From: Lutibacter sp. B2
Lineage (GTDB): Bacteria; Bacillota; Clostridia; Peptostreptococcales; Thermotaleaceae
Assembly: GCA_015686845.1 (NCBI GenBank)
Contig: JADPRS010000026.1
Span: 1 to 51,485 of the forward strand
DNA: 51,485 nt
Direction of reading: 5' to 3'
Part shown: positions 8,694-16,744 of the stretch, in pieces
How positions within the stretch are numbered: the first letter of the stretch is position 1
Layout of the letters: every line of letters begins with the position of its first letter
Position numbers and translations under genes: made by a program
Notes under the pieces: generated by a model
What the model was told of the DNA's origin: nothing
The model's database searches: none
Seen by the model: only the letters and a program-made list of their open reading frames with translations

Positions 8694-8726
8694 TTGGAAA
8701 AAAATATTATTAGGAATAAAATGGTT

Positions 8727-8770
8727 AACCAACAAAGTGTATAAATTTTATACTCTTTGTTGGTTTTTTT
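8727..8770 (+). terminator. Terminator of the PLP-enzyme gene, overlapping an activator site
   Basis: AACCAACAAAGTGTATAAA (8727-8745) pairs with its near-perfect complement at 8747-8765, followed by a T-run to 8770. The inner part of this hairpin is the palindrome TGTATAAATTTTATACT (8738-8754), which matches the activator-site consensus. The same DNA may therefore act as RNA terminator and as protein-binding site. Confidence 0.85.
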
Positions 8771-8819
8771 AAATTGAAAATTAGGGATTGTTAGTTTGTG
8801 TATGGATAAAATTTATACA
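8738..8819 (+). promoter_or_regulatory. Paired upstream activator sites for the hutU2 operon
   Basis: The distal site 8738-8754 (TGTATAAATTTTATACT) lies within the preceding terminator. The proximal site 8803-8819 is TGGATAAAATTTATACA, one base from the consensus. They start 65 bp apart, and the proximal site begins 90 bp before the -24 element. The proximal distances at the three promoters (90, 102, 112) step by roughly one DNA turn. Confidence 0.72.
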
Positions 8820-8878
8820 CATTTATCAAAAGTAAGTTTTTGAATTATGAAAAAACAAGATGTGGACTAGCGTTAAGA

Positions 8879-10631
8879 GATAAAAATAAAGTTGGCACAG
8901 TCATTGCATATATAAAGGACATATAGAGAGTATATAAATTTAATTATAAATATTCAAATATTAAAAGGGGGAAAAGAATATGTCAAACGCAGAAATACTT
9001 TATGAAGTAAAAGCTCAAAGAGGTCCAACTTTAAGATGTAAAGGATGGAAACAAGAATCGATCTTAAGAATGTTAGAAAACAATATGGAGAATGCAGAGA
9101 TTCCTGAGTTATTAGTAATCTATGGCGGTAACGGAAAATGTGCAAGAAACTGGGAATCATATCATGCCATCGTAAAATCATTAAAAGAATTAGAGAATGA
9201 TGAAACATTAGTAGTACAATCAGGCATGCCAGTAGCAATCTTCAAAACACATAAATTCGCACCAAGTGTAGTAATGGCAACAACAAATATTATGAAAGCA
9301 GATTGGGAAACATTCTATGATTTACAAGATAAAAACCTTACAATGTATGCACAATATACAGCAGCACCATGGGAATATATAGGAACACAAGGGGTTATCC
9401 AAGGAACATTTGAAACATTATCAGCAATAGCAATTAAGAGATATGATAATGATTTAACAGGAAAAATATATCTAACTGCTGGAGCAGGAGGAATGGGTGG
9501 AAATCAAAGTTGGGCAATGAAAATGCACGGTGGAGTAGCAATCATAGTAGATGCAGATGAAAGAGTTATTAAAAGACGTATAGAAAAGAATTATCTAGAT
9601 AAAATGGTCTATTCATTAGATGAGGCAATTGAAATAACAAAAGAAGCAATCGCTAAGAATGAGCCCGTATCCGTAGCAGTAGTAGGAAATGCTGCAGATG
9701 TATATGAAGAAGCCTATAATAAAGGATTTATGCCAGATATTATCAGTGAAATGTGTCCATGTCATGACCCGATTTCCTATATTCCATCTGGATATACAGG
9801 AGAAGAAGCAGACGAATATAGAGTAAGAGATAGAAAAGCATATTTACATGATGCAAGAGAAACAATGAAAAAACAATTAAGAGTAATGAATGATTTTTAT
9901 AAAAAGGGAGTAGAAGTATTTGAGTACGGAACAAGTATTCGTAAAGAATGTAGAGATGCAGGAATGCCAGTAGAAGAAGCAATGACAATCCCAGGATTCG
10001 TATCAGAATATATTAGACCATTATTCTGTGAAGGACGTGGACCCTTCAGATGGACTTGTTTATCAGGAAATCCAGAAGATTTAAGAAAAACAGATGACTT
10101 AGCACTAGAGATTTGTAAAGGAGATCCACTAGTAGAAAGATGGATTAAATTAGCACGTAAAAACTTACCAATCGAAGGATTGCCAGCAAGAATTTGCTAT
10201 ATGGGATTCGGACAAAGAAAGAGATTTGGATTAGCCGTAAATGAAATGATCAAAAATGGAGAATTATCAGGACCAGTAGGATTCTCAAGAGATAACTTAG
10301 ACTCAGGATCAATCGTAAATCCAACATTTGAATCAGAGAAAATGAAAGATGGTGGAGATTTAATATCAGACTGGCCATATCTAAATGGATTATTAAACTG
10401 TGCAGGAATGTGTGATTTAATAGCAATTCAAGCAAACTATTCAATGGGAGAAGCAGTACATACAGGAGTAACCATGATAGCAGATGGAACAGATGAATCA
10501 TCATTTAGATTAGAAGTAGCATTAACAGTAGATTCAGGAATAGGGGTAGTAAGACATGCTCAAGCAGGTTATGAAACAGCGAAAGATGTAGCAAATGGAA
10601 AAGGAAAATTAACAGATGATAGTATTAAGAT
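8879..10631 (+). repeat. Long direct repeat, copy 2 (sigma-54 promoter plus hutU2)
   Basis: Second copy of the block at 2067-3819. Upstream of 8879 and downstream of 10631 the two loci diverge. The coding 3' ends differ only at three synonymous positions before the stop codon, and the regions after the stop are unrelated. Confidence 0.93.
8893..8908 (+). promoter_or_regulatory. Sigma-54 (-24/-12) promoter of hutU2-hutI-fchA-ftcD-hutH
   Basis: TGGCACAGTCATTGCA, identical to the hutU1 promoter. It would drive a transcript of about 6.2 kb through hutH, which ends in the hairpin at 15115-15155. Confidence 0.93.
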
Positions 10632-10695
10632 TCCATTATGGTGGGAGCCAGCAGAAAAAGTAACATTTGGACCAGATGGAAAGGCACCTCGTTAA
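8980..10695 (+). CDS. hutU: Urocanate hydratase family protein, copy 2 (divergent), first gene of the hut operon
   Basis: The protein is identical to the copy at 2168-3883 (571 aa), with the same reactive cysteine C406 in EGLPARICY and the same replacement of HHGGGVG by IQANYSMG at 483-490. This copy leads the operon with imidazolonepropionase, cyclodeaminase, formiminotransferase and ammonia-lyase, so it is the pathway copy by position. It should hydrate the unsaturated acid made by the lyase encoded at the end of the operon. Two copies under identical promoters would raise HutU dosage, perhaps because this step is slow. The three silent differences near the 3' end show that the copies are not wholly homogenised. 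Confidence 0.88.
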   Translation: MSNAEILYEVKAQRGPTLRCKGWKQESILRMLENNMENAEIPELLVIYGGNGKCARNWESYHAIVKSLKELENDETLVVQSGMPVAIFKTHKFAPSVVMATTNIMKADWETFYDLQDKNLTMYAQYTAAPWEYIGTQGVIQGTFETLSAIAIKRYDNDLTGKIYLTAGAGGMGGNQSWAMKMHGGVAIIVDADERVIKRRIEKNYLDKMVYSLDEAIEITKEAIAKNEPVSVAVVGNAADVYEEAYNKGFMPDIISEMCPCHDPISYIPSGYTGEEADEYRVRDRKAYLHDARETMKKQLRVMNDFYKKGVEVFEYGTSIRKECRDAGMPVEEAMTIPGFVSEYIRPLFCEGRGPFRWTCLSGNPEDLRKTDDLALEICKGDPLVERWIKLARKNLPIEGLPARICYMGFGQRKRFGLAVNEMIKNGELSGPVGFSRDNLDSGSIVNPTFESEKMKDGGDLISDWPYLNGLLNCAGMCDLIAIQANYSMGEAVHTGVTMIADGTDESSFRLEVALTVDSGIGVVRHAQAGYETAKDVANGKGKLTDDSIKIPLWWEPAEKVTFGPDGKAPR

Positions 10696-10718
10696 GAATT
10701 ATATAAAAATTTAGTGAT

Positions 10719-10758
10719 ACTTGTACCTTTCAATTATAGGGAATTGGAAGGTACAAGT
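10719..10758 (+). other. Intercistronic hairpin between hutU2 and hutI
   Basis: ACTTGTACCTTTCAATT (10719-10735) pairs with AATTGGAAGGTACAAGT (10742-10758) with one G-T wobble. No T-run follows, so it looks like an mRNA processing or stability element within the operon and not a terminator. It could set the hutU:hutI ratio. It lies just before the hutI ribosome site. Confidence 0.6.
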
Positions 10759-10783
10759 TACTTTACTAAGGGAGTGATGAAAA

Positions 10784-12067
10784 TTGGAGTCTAATAAATT
10801 AAAAGCAGATTTAGTAATATCCAATTGCACACAACTTTTGACATGTAAAGAAAACACAACAGATTTGATTGGAAAGATCAATCATGGATGGATTGCCATA
10901 GAAGGTGAAAAAATTGTAGCTGTTGGGACAAAGGAAGATGTGCAAAATATTGTTGAGTATGATGAAGATTGTGTCATTGATGGAAGCGGAAAAATTATTT
11001 TACCAGGGTTTGTAGACTGTCATACACACCTTGTTTTTGGAGGTTCTCGTGTAAAAGAATATGCTGCACGGATGCTTACTGATGACCCTACTGTTTTGAA
11101 AAAGATGGGCATTAAGACGGGGATTATGGCAACGGTTCATATGACGAGAGAAATTGAGGATGAATTATTGTTTGAGGATGCAGCGGATCGATTAAAGCAT
11201 ATGTTGCTTGCTGGAACAACGACTGTAGAGAGTAAAAGCGGATATGGACTTACCACATCATCTGAAATAAAGATGTTAAAGATTAATCAAAAGTTAAATG
11301 ATGTTTTACCTATAGACATTGTATCTACATTTCTTGGAGCGCATGGATGGCCAGAAGATATTTCAAAAGATAAATATGTACATATGTTGATATGGGAAAT
11401 GATTCCCTGGGTAGCTGAATTAGGATTAGCACAATTTTGTGATGTTTGGTGTGATGACGGACATTATACTGTAAAGGAATCTGAAAAAATATTGAGAGCT
11501 GCAAAGGATGCTGGAATGGAACCTAAAATTCATACGGATGCTTATTCCTATATAGGAGGATCTGACCTTGCAGCAGAAATGCAAATGGTGTCGGCAGATC
11601 ATTTGAATTATACACCAAGATCAGTAATGCATAAGTTAAAAGAAGCAAACGTTACTGGGGTGTTATTGCCTGCAATTGATTTTGCGGTAAAACATCCAAA
11701 ACCTTTTAATCCTAGACCTATGATTGAAGAAGGAATGACTTTAGCATTGGCGACCAATTGTTGCCCAGGATGCTATAATATATCTCTTCAATTTGTCATG
11801 ATGCTTGCGTGTAGACAACATGGAATGAGTGCAGCAGAAGCAGTTAGAGCAGCAACAATGGGTGGTGCAAAAGCATTAGGGTTGCAAAATGATAGAGGCT
11901 CTTTGGAAGTTGGTAAATTAGCAGATATTCAGATTTGGGATGCTTCTACTTATGAGGATGTAATATATAGATTGGGTGTAAATCTAGTAGATAAAGTAAT
12001 AAAAAGAGGGAAAATTGTTGTAGAGAATCATTCATGTAAATCATTTTTACAAAAACATACGGTTTAG
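10784..12067 (+). CDS. hutI: Imidazolonepropionase family protein (divergent active site)
   Basis: Amidohydrolase of 427 aa that opens the imidazolone ring to give formiminoglutamate. Metal ligands HTH follow FVDC at about residue 81, the FGGSR substrate segment is present, and the third metal His is H250. Compared with Bacillus HutI as I remember it, two key acids are missing. The HADE motif reads HTDA (A253 in place of the catalytic Glu), and the ATD motif reads ATN (N325), followed by CCPGC where family members have NPGS. The GGG loop that normally follows the FGGSR region is also replaced. The fold and operon position support the family; the changes suggest a different ring substrate or altered chemistry. 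TTG start, with GGAGTG 7 nt upstream. Confidence 0.82.
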   Translation: MESNKLKADLVISNCTQLLTCKENTTDLIGKINHGWIAIEGEKIVAVGTKEDVQNIVEYDEDCVIDGSGKIILPGFVDCHTHLVFGGSRVKEYAARMLTDDPTVLKKMGIKTGIMATVHMTREIEDELLFEDAADRLKHMLLAGTTTVESKSGYGLTTSSEIKMLKINQKLNDVLPIDIVSTFLGAHGWPEDISKDKYVHMLIWEMIPWVAELGLAQFCDVWCDDGHYTVKESEKILRAAKDAGMEPKIHTDAYSYIGGSDLAAEMQMVSADHLNYTPRSVMHKLKEANVTGVLLPAIDFAVKHPKPFNPRPMIEEGMTLALATNCCPGCYNISLQFVMMLACRQHGMSAAEAVRAATMGGAKALGLQNDRGSLEVGKLADIQIWDASTYEDVIYRLGVNLVDKVIKRGKIVVENHSCKSFLQKHTV

Positions 12068-12081
12068 GAGGGAATATAGGA

Positions 12082-12642
12082 ATGTCAGGAGTACAGATGT
12101 TAGAGAAAGTAATTGATTCAAATGATTTTACAGTTGGAGGTGGAGCGGCATCTGCTTTATCAGGTGCAATGGCAGCTGGAATGATTTCAATGGTTGCAAA
12201 ATTATCTACTAAAAAAGATTATGGTCTTACTGTAGAAAAGTATAATGAGGTTTCAAAAGAAGCAGATGAATTGGCAGAAAAATTATTAGTAGGGGCTGGG
12301 GAGGATGAAAAAGCATTCTGTAAGATTAAAGATGCATATGCTCTTCCTAAATTAAATGATGAAGAGAAAAAACAACGTTCTAAGGCTATCCAAAAGGGTG
12401 GGATCGCAGCTGCAACAGTACCTAAAGAGAATGGATTCATGTGTAAGAGAGTATATGAATTAGGAATGCTCATTAAAGATAAATCTAATCCCAATGCTGG
12501 TTCAGATTTACAAATGGCTATAATGCTATCTAGTGCAGGGATAAAGGGATGTATATTAAATGTTGAAGCAAATCTACCCCTTATTAAAGATGAAAAGGTA
12601 AAGGGCAACTTTGAAAAATATATTAGTGAACTCAAAAATTGA
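12082..12642 (+). CDS. fchA: Formiminotetrahydrofolate cyclodeaminase
   Basis: Cyclodeaminase/cyclohydrolase family protein of 186 aa, slightly shorter than the usual 200-210. It converts 5-formimino-THF to 5,10-methenyl-THF, releasing ammonia (or an amine if the formimino nitrogen is substituted). Family features are the N-terminal VGGGAASALSGAMAAGMISM helix start, the DEKAF segment, AYALPK, and NAGSDLQMA toward the C-terminus. It starts with ATG 12 nt after the hutI stop codon, behind GGAGGG, and is followed by the transferase whose product it uses. In animals the two activities are fused in one protein; here they are separate neighbours, as is common in clostridia. Confidence 0.9.
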   Translation: MSGVQMLEKVIDSNDFTVGGGAASALSGAMAAGMISMVAKLSTKKDYGLTVEKYNEVSKEADELAEKLLVGAGEDEKAFCKIKDAYALPKLNDEEKKQRSKAIQKGGIAAATVPKENGFMCKRVYELGMLIKDKSNPNAGSDLQMAIMLSSAGIKGCILNVEANLPLIKDEKVKGNFEKYISELKN

Positions 12643-12667
12643 TAAATAGAAGGAAGGAATGGGGAAT

Positions 12668-13543
12668 ATGAAGAGTTTATTAGCGGAAGTAAATATTAGT
12701 GAAGGTAGAGATTTAGATTTAGTTGAAAAAGTAAAAGTAGCGCTTTTAGAAAATGAAGATGTAAGAATAATTGATATAGACTCAGATAAAGACCATAATA
12801 GAACTGTTTTTACATATATAGGAGAACCAGAGGCAATACTTGAATCAACAAAAAGACTTGCTGCAAAGGCTGTTGAATTGATTGATATGACAAAACAGGA
12901 AGGCAGTCACCCAAGAATGGGCGCAGTAGATGTTGTACCATTTATTCCAGTAAAAAATGTTACAAATGAAGAAGCTGTTGAAATAGCAAAATCCTTTGGA
13001 AAATTCTTAGGAGAATTAGGCGTCCCTGTATATTATTATGAAGATGCTGCAACAAGACCAGAAAGAAAGAACTTAGTAAAAATCAGAAAAGGACAATATG
13101 AAGCGTTAGAAGAAAAAATGAAAAAAGAAGAATGGAAGCCAGATGAAGGACCACATATTTTTGTACCTAAGAGTGGTGCTACCGTTACTGGAGTTAGATT
13201 CCCATTGGTAGCTTTTAATGTAAATTTAAGAACAGATGATATAGAAATTGGAAAGAAAATAGTAAAGGCAATAAGAGGAGCTAAAGGTGGATATAAAAAT
13301 GTTAGATCCATTGCACTTAGATTAGAAGAAAAAAATATGATACAAGTATCAATGAACCTTGTTAATTATGAAGAAACACCTATTCCAAGAGTATTAGAAA
13401 CAATCAGATCAGAAGCAAGACGTTATGGCGTTATAATAGCTGGAGCTGAATTAATTGGACCAGTTCCACTAATGGCATTAGAAGAAGTATTAAAACATTA
13501 TCTACAAGTGCATGATTTTTCTATGGAGCAAATCTATTCGTAA
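12668..13543 (+). CDS. ftcD: Glutamate formimidoyltransferase (divergent)
   Basis: This enzyme (291 aa from this start) transfers the formimino group from N-formiminoglutamate to THF, releasing glutamate. The formiminotransferase N and C subdomains are both present: ISEGR near residue 10, DHNRTV at 42-47, SHPRMGAVDVVPF at 80-92 with catalytic-type H81, and AFNVNL near 180. Family members usually read ECVPN before the SEGR and H-x-G-E-H-P-R; here these are LAEVN and Q-E-G-S-H-P-R (Q77, S80). The upstream ATG at 12659 sits only 1-2 nt from AGGAAGG, so the ATG at 12668, 9-10 nt from it, is preferred. Its operon position between fchA and hutH supports the role. Confidence 0.87.
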   Translation: MKSLLAEVNISEGRDLDLVEKVKVALLENEDVRIIDIDSDKDHNRTVFTYIGEPEAILESTKRLAAKAVELIDMTKQEGSHPRMGAVDVVPFIPVKNVTNEEAVEIAKSFGKFLGELGVPVYYYEDAATRPERKNLVKIRKGQYEALEEKMKKEEWKPDEGPHIFVPKSGATVTGVRFPLVAFNVNLRTDDIEIGKKIVKAIRGAKGGYKNVRSIALRLEEKNMIQVSMNLVNYEETPIPRVLETIRSEARRYGVIIAGAELIGPVPLMALEEVLKHYLQVHDFSMEQIYS

Positions 13544-13574
13544 AAATATAAAATATTTTAAAGGAGAGGATTTT

Positions 13575-15101
13575 ATGAAAAAAGTGTATCTTGATGGTAA
13601 CAGTTTAACACTAGAAGAACTTGTAAAGGTTTCTAGAGAAAACTATAAAGTTGAAATTACAGAAGAAGCTATAAAAAAAGTAAATAAAGCAAGAGCTGTA
13701 GTTGATGAGTTTGTAGAGGAAGGAAAGATCATCTATGGAATTACTACAGGATTTGGAAAATTTAGTGATGTATTAATACCTAAAGAAGATACGAAAAAAT
13801 TACAAAGAAATCTGATTTTAAGTGACTGCTGTGGTGTAGGAAAGCCATATCCTGAAAAAACTGTAAGAGCAGCTATGTTACTTAGAATCAATGCATTGGC
13901 AAAGGGGTTTTCTGGTATACGGTTAAGTACATTAAATGTATTAATAGAAATGCTAAATAAAGGGGTTCATCCAGTTGTTCCTGAAAAAGGTTCTGTAGGA
14001 GCAAGTGGAGATTTATGTCCACTTGCACACATTGTTTTAACTATGATGGGAGAAGGAGAAGCCTTTTACAAAGGGAAACGTATATTAGCAGCAGACGCGA
14101 TGAAAGAAGCCGGAATTGAAGCAGTAGAGCTAATATCTAAAGAAGGATTAGCTCTAATAAATGGTACTTGTGTATTAACTGCAGTAGGTGCATTAGCTGC
14201 TTATGATGCAAAAATGGTTGCTAAACTTGCAGATATTAGTGCTGCAATGTCAGTAGAAGCACTGAATGGAATCATAGACGCCTATGATCCAAGAGTACAA
14301 GAAGTAAGACCCCATGAAGGACAAATTGATTGTGCGAAAAATATGTTACGGTTACTAAAGGGAAGTAAATCAACAAGTAGACAAGGTGAAATAAGAGTAC
14401 AAGATGCATATACATTAAGATGTATTCCTCAAATTCATGGAGCAAGTAAAGATACGATTGATTATGTAATTAAAAAAGTGAATATAGAGCTTAACGCTGC
14501 TACAGATAATCCATTGATTTTTGTTGATGATAAAGATGTAATTTCTGGTGGTAATTTTCATGGACAGCCAATGGCAGTGGCATTTGATATTTTAAAAATT
14601 GCAGTTGCAGAATTAGGAAGTGTCAGTGAACGAAGAGTTGAAAGATTAGTAAATCCAGCATTAAGTGGATTACCCGCATTTTTAGTAAAAAATGGAGGAC
14701 TCAATGATGGTCTTATGATTCCTCAATATGTCGCAGCTGCCCTTGTATCTGAAAATAAAGTATTAGCACATCCAGCTTGTGTAGATTCTATTCCTACATG
14801 CGCAAATCAAGAAGATCATGTAAGTATGGGATCAATTTCTGCAAGACAGGTTAGTGAAATGCTTGATAATGTTATGAATGTATTAGGTATAGAACTTATG
14901 GTAGCAGCACAGGCGATAGAGTTTGGAGCTAAAGACAAACTAGGGGAAGGTACTAAAGTAGCTTATGAGAAGGTAAGAGAGTATGTAGAAGTAGTTGAAG
15001 AGGATAGAGTATTCTACACAGACATGCATGAATGCTATAAATTAGTTGCTAGTCATGAAGTTGTAAAAGCAGTAGAAGAAAAGATCGGAAAATTAAAATA
15101 A
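13575..15101 (+). CDS. hutH: Histidine ammonia-lyase family protein (divergent substrate pocket)
   Basis: Lyase of 508 aa with the MIO prosthetic group. The triad that cyclises is A143-S144-G145 in GSVGASGDLCPLAH, and the catalytic Tyr is in YGITTGFG at about 54. QDAYTLRCIPQIHG and ANQEDHVSMG match Bacillus HutH closely. The position normally held by the pocket histidine in LSHA is aspartate (D84, LSDCCG). That residue is known to govern the side chain accepted in this enzyme superfamily, so a histidine derivative is plausible. It would remove ammonia to give a urocanate-type acid for HutU. An in-frame codon farther upstream (13512) overlaps ftcD and has no ribosome site; ATG 13575 follows AAGGAGAGG and matches the family start. 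Last gene of the operon. Confidence 0.87.
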   Translation: MKKVYLDGNSLTLEELVKVSRENYKVEITEEAIKKVNKARAVVDEFVEEGKIIYGITTGFGKFSDVLIPKEDTKKLQRNLILSDCCGVGKPYPEKTVRAAMLLRINALAKGFSGIRLSTLNVLIEMLNKGVHPVVPEKGSVGASGDLCPLAHIVLTMMGEGEAFYKGKRILAADAMKEAGIEAVELISKEGLALINGTCVLTAVGALAAYDAKMVAKLADISAAMSVEALNGIIDAYDPRVQEVRPHEGQIDCAKNMLRLLKGSKSTSRQGEIRVQDAYTLRCIPQIHGASKDTIDYVIKKVNIELNAATDNPLIFVDDKDVISGGNFHGQPMAVAFDILKIAVAELGSVSERRVERLVNPALSGLPAFLVKNGGLNDGLMIPQYVAAALVSENKVLAHPACVDSIPTCANQEDHVSMGSISARQVSEMLDNVMNVLGIELMVAAQAIEFGAKDKLGEGTKVAYEKVREYVEVVEEDRVFYTDMHECYKLVASHEVVKAVEEKIGKLK

Positions 15102-15114
15102 AAAGAAATCTGAT

Positions 15115-15155
15115 AAAATCCCTTTGGACTTATTAAAAGAGTCCAGAGGGGTTTA
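15115..15155 (+). terminator. Terminator of the hut operon
   Basis: AAATCCCTTTGGACT pairs with AGTCCAGAGGGGTTT across a TATTAAAAG-type loop, with G-T wobbles, followed by a T-rich stretch. It closes the transcript that begins at the sigma-54 promoter 8893-8908. Confidence 0.8.
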
Positions 15156-15178
15156 TCTATTTGATTCAAAATATTTAA

Positions 15179-15207
15179 TTTTCAAAATATAAAAAATATT
15201 GTATAAT
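15179..15207 (+). promoter_or_regulatory. Sigma-A-type promoter before the second YjiH-like gene
   Basis: A perfect -10 TATAAT (15202-15207) stands 17 bp after a weak -35 TTTTCA (15179-15184). There is no sigma-54 element or activator site here, so this paralogue appears not to belong to the sigma-54 regulon directly. Confidence 0.55.
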
Positions 15208-15242
15208 ATAAATATAGAAAAAAATACCAAGGAGGAGTTATC

Positions 15243-16559
15243 ATGACAGGTAAAGAAATGAGTAGCCAAAAAACAAAAGGAAATAGTATTATGAAATTTA
15301 TACTTTTTAGTGCAATTGGAATTTTTATGTTTTTTATCCCTATCGCAGTTAATGGTACATCTACTATTCCATTAGATCATATTGTAAGTGGAATAAAAAA
15401 AGGACTGCCTGCATTGGCTGCTATTTATGCTTTAGTAGTAATTACAATAGGAAGTATTCGGCCTTTTTCTAAAAAAACATGGAATAAAGACAGTGTAACT
15501 ACGGTATTTTCATTGCTCAAAGTAGTAGGATTATTAGTTACTATTATGATTTATTTAGAAGTAGGACCAGCTTGGTTATTTGAAGCAGATATGGGACCAT
15601 TTTTATTTTCTAAGCTTGTAATCCCAGTAGGATTGATCGTTCCCATTGGTTCTATATTTTTAGCTTTTTTAGTAGGTTATGGGCTATTAGAGTTTATAGG
15701 TGTACTAATGAAGCCTGTTATGAAGCCAATATTTAAAACGCCAGGAAGATCAGCCATAGATGCAGTTGCATCCTTTGTTGGAAGTTATTCAATTGGATTA
15801 TTAATTACCAATAGAGTATTTAAAGAAGGAAAATATACAATCAAAGAAGCTTCCATTATAGCAACAGGATTTTCTACTGTATCTGCTACGTTTATGATTA
15901 TTGTAGCGAAAACATTAGGACTTATGGAAATATGGAATACATATTTTTGGACTACGTTAGTAATTACATTTATAGTAACGGCTATAACCGTTAGATTAAA
16001 ACCACTTAGTAAAAAGAGTGACGCGTATTATACAGGAAAAGGAATCCCTGAAATTGAGTATAAGGGAAATCTTTTTAAACATGCTTTAGAAGAAGGATTG
16101 CAAGCAGCAGACAAATCTGTAGCAATAAGCAAGAATATAGTAGATAATTTAAAAGATGGATTGGTTATGGCAATGGGCATTTTACCTTCTATTATGTCAG
16201 TCGGTTTACTAGGACTGGTTTTAGCAAAATATACGCCTATATTTGATGTTGTTGGATATATATTTTATCCATTTACTAAGCTTTTGCAGCTTCCAGATCC
16301 AATGCTTGCGGCTAAAGCTTCAGCAGTAGGTATAGCAGAGATGTTTTTACCTGCATTGTTAGCAAAAGGAGCAGATTTGGTTACTAAGTTTGTAATAGGG
16401 ATCGTTTGTATATCATCTGTATTATTTTTCTCAGCATCAATTCCTTGTATTTTGTCAACAGATATACCAATTAGTTTGAAAGATATTGTACTTATTTGGC
16501 TAGAAAGAACGATTATCACATTAATTATTGCGACGCCAGTAGCGTATTTATTGCTTTAA
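15243..16559 (+). CDS. YjiH-family membrane protein with gate domain, paralogue 2
   Basis: Polytopic protein of 438 aa, close to the one at 5889-7211. Shared blocks include GRSAIDAV-SFVGSYSIGLLI, KEASIIATGFSTVSATFMI and FSASIPCILSTDIPI. Hydrophobic segments cover most of the length, with a soluble stretch around residues 260-300. Family substrate is unknown, and its place beside hutH suggests transport of a pathway metabolite. ATG start after AAGGAGGAG. It has its own sigma-A-type promoter and a terminator downstream. Two paralogues flanking one catabolic locus suggest either different substrates or constitutive versus induced expression. Confidence 0.8.
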   Translation: MTGKEMSSQKTKGNSIMKFILFSAIGIFMFFIPIAVNGTSTIPLDHIVSGIKKGLPALAAIYALVVITIGSIRPFSKKTWNKDSVTTVFSLLKVVGLLVTIMIYLEVGPAWLFEADMGPFLFSKLVIPVGLIVPIGSIFLAFLVGYGLLEFIGVLMKPVMKPIFKTPGRSAIDAVASFVGSYSIGLLITNRVFKEGKYTIKEASIIATGFSTVSATFMIIVAKTLGLMEIWNTYFWTTLVITFIVTAITVRLKPLSKKSDAYYTGKGIPEIEYKGNLFKHALEEGLQAADKSVAISKNIVDNLKDGLVMAMGILPSIMSVGLLGLVLAKYTPIFDVVGYIFYPFTKLLQLPDPMLAAKASAVGIAEMFLPALLAKGADLVTKFVIGIVCISSVLFFSASIPCILSTDIPISLKDIVLIWLERTIITLIIATPVAYLLL

Positions 16560-16562
16560 GAA

Positions 16563-16590
16563 AAAAACATCTGTTTTTACAGATGTTTTT
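16563..16590 (+). terminator. Terminator after the second YjiH-like gene
   Basis: AAAAACATCTGT (16563-16574) pairs perfectly with ACAGATGTTTTT (16579-16590) around a 4-nt loop, and the right arm supplies the T-run. Confidence 0.88.
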
Positions 16591-16744
16591 CTAGTAATAC
16601 GGAGTAAGGTGAAGGGAAGTAAAGGGTTATTAAGAAAATGAGTGAAAAATGAAAATGATTATGAAAAAATGGAATAAAATAACTATAAATTAACCCAAAT
16701 AGACATTGCGTAATGTATATGGATGTAATAAATTATAGTTATGG

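Noticed and set aside
12082-13543. A HutG or HutF-type route (formiminoglutamase or deiminase) for the last steps
   Set aside because: No arginase-fold or deiminase gene is present in the locus; FtcD plus FchA supply the folate route.
13512-13574. Upstream extension of hutH overlapping ftcD
   Set aside because: No ribosome site there, and the ATG at 13575 has a strong one and matches the family N-terminus.
191-15101. Ergothioneine degradation as the function of the variant hut locus
   Set aside because: The lyase keeps the intact MIO triad expected for loss of ammonia, and I see no desulfhydrase-like gene; kept only as a weak alternative to other histidine derivatives.
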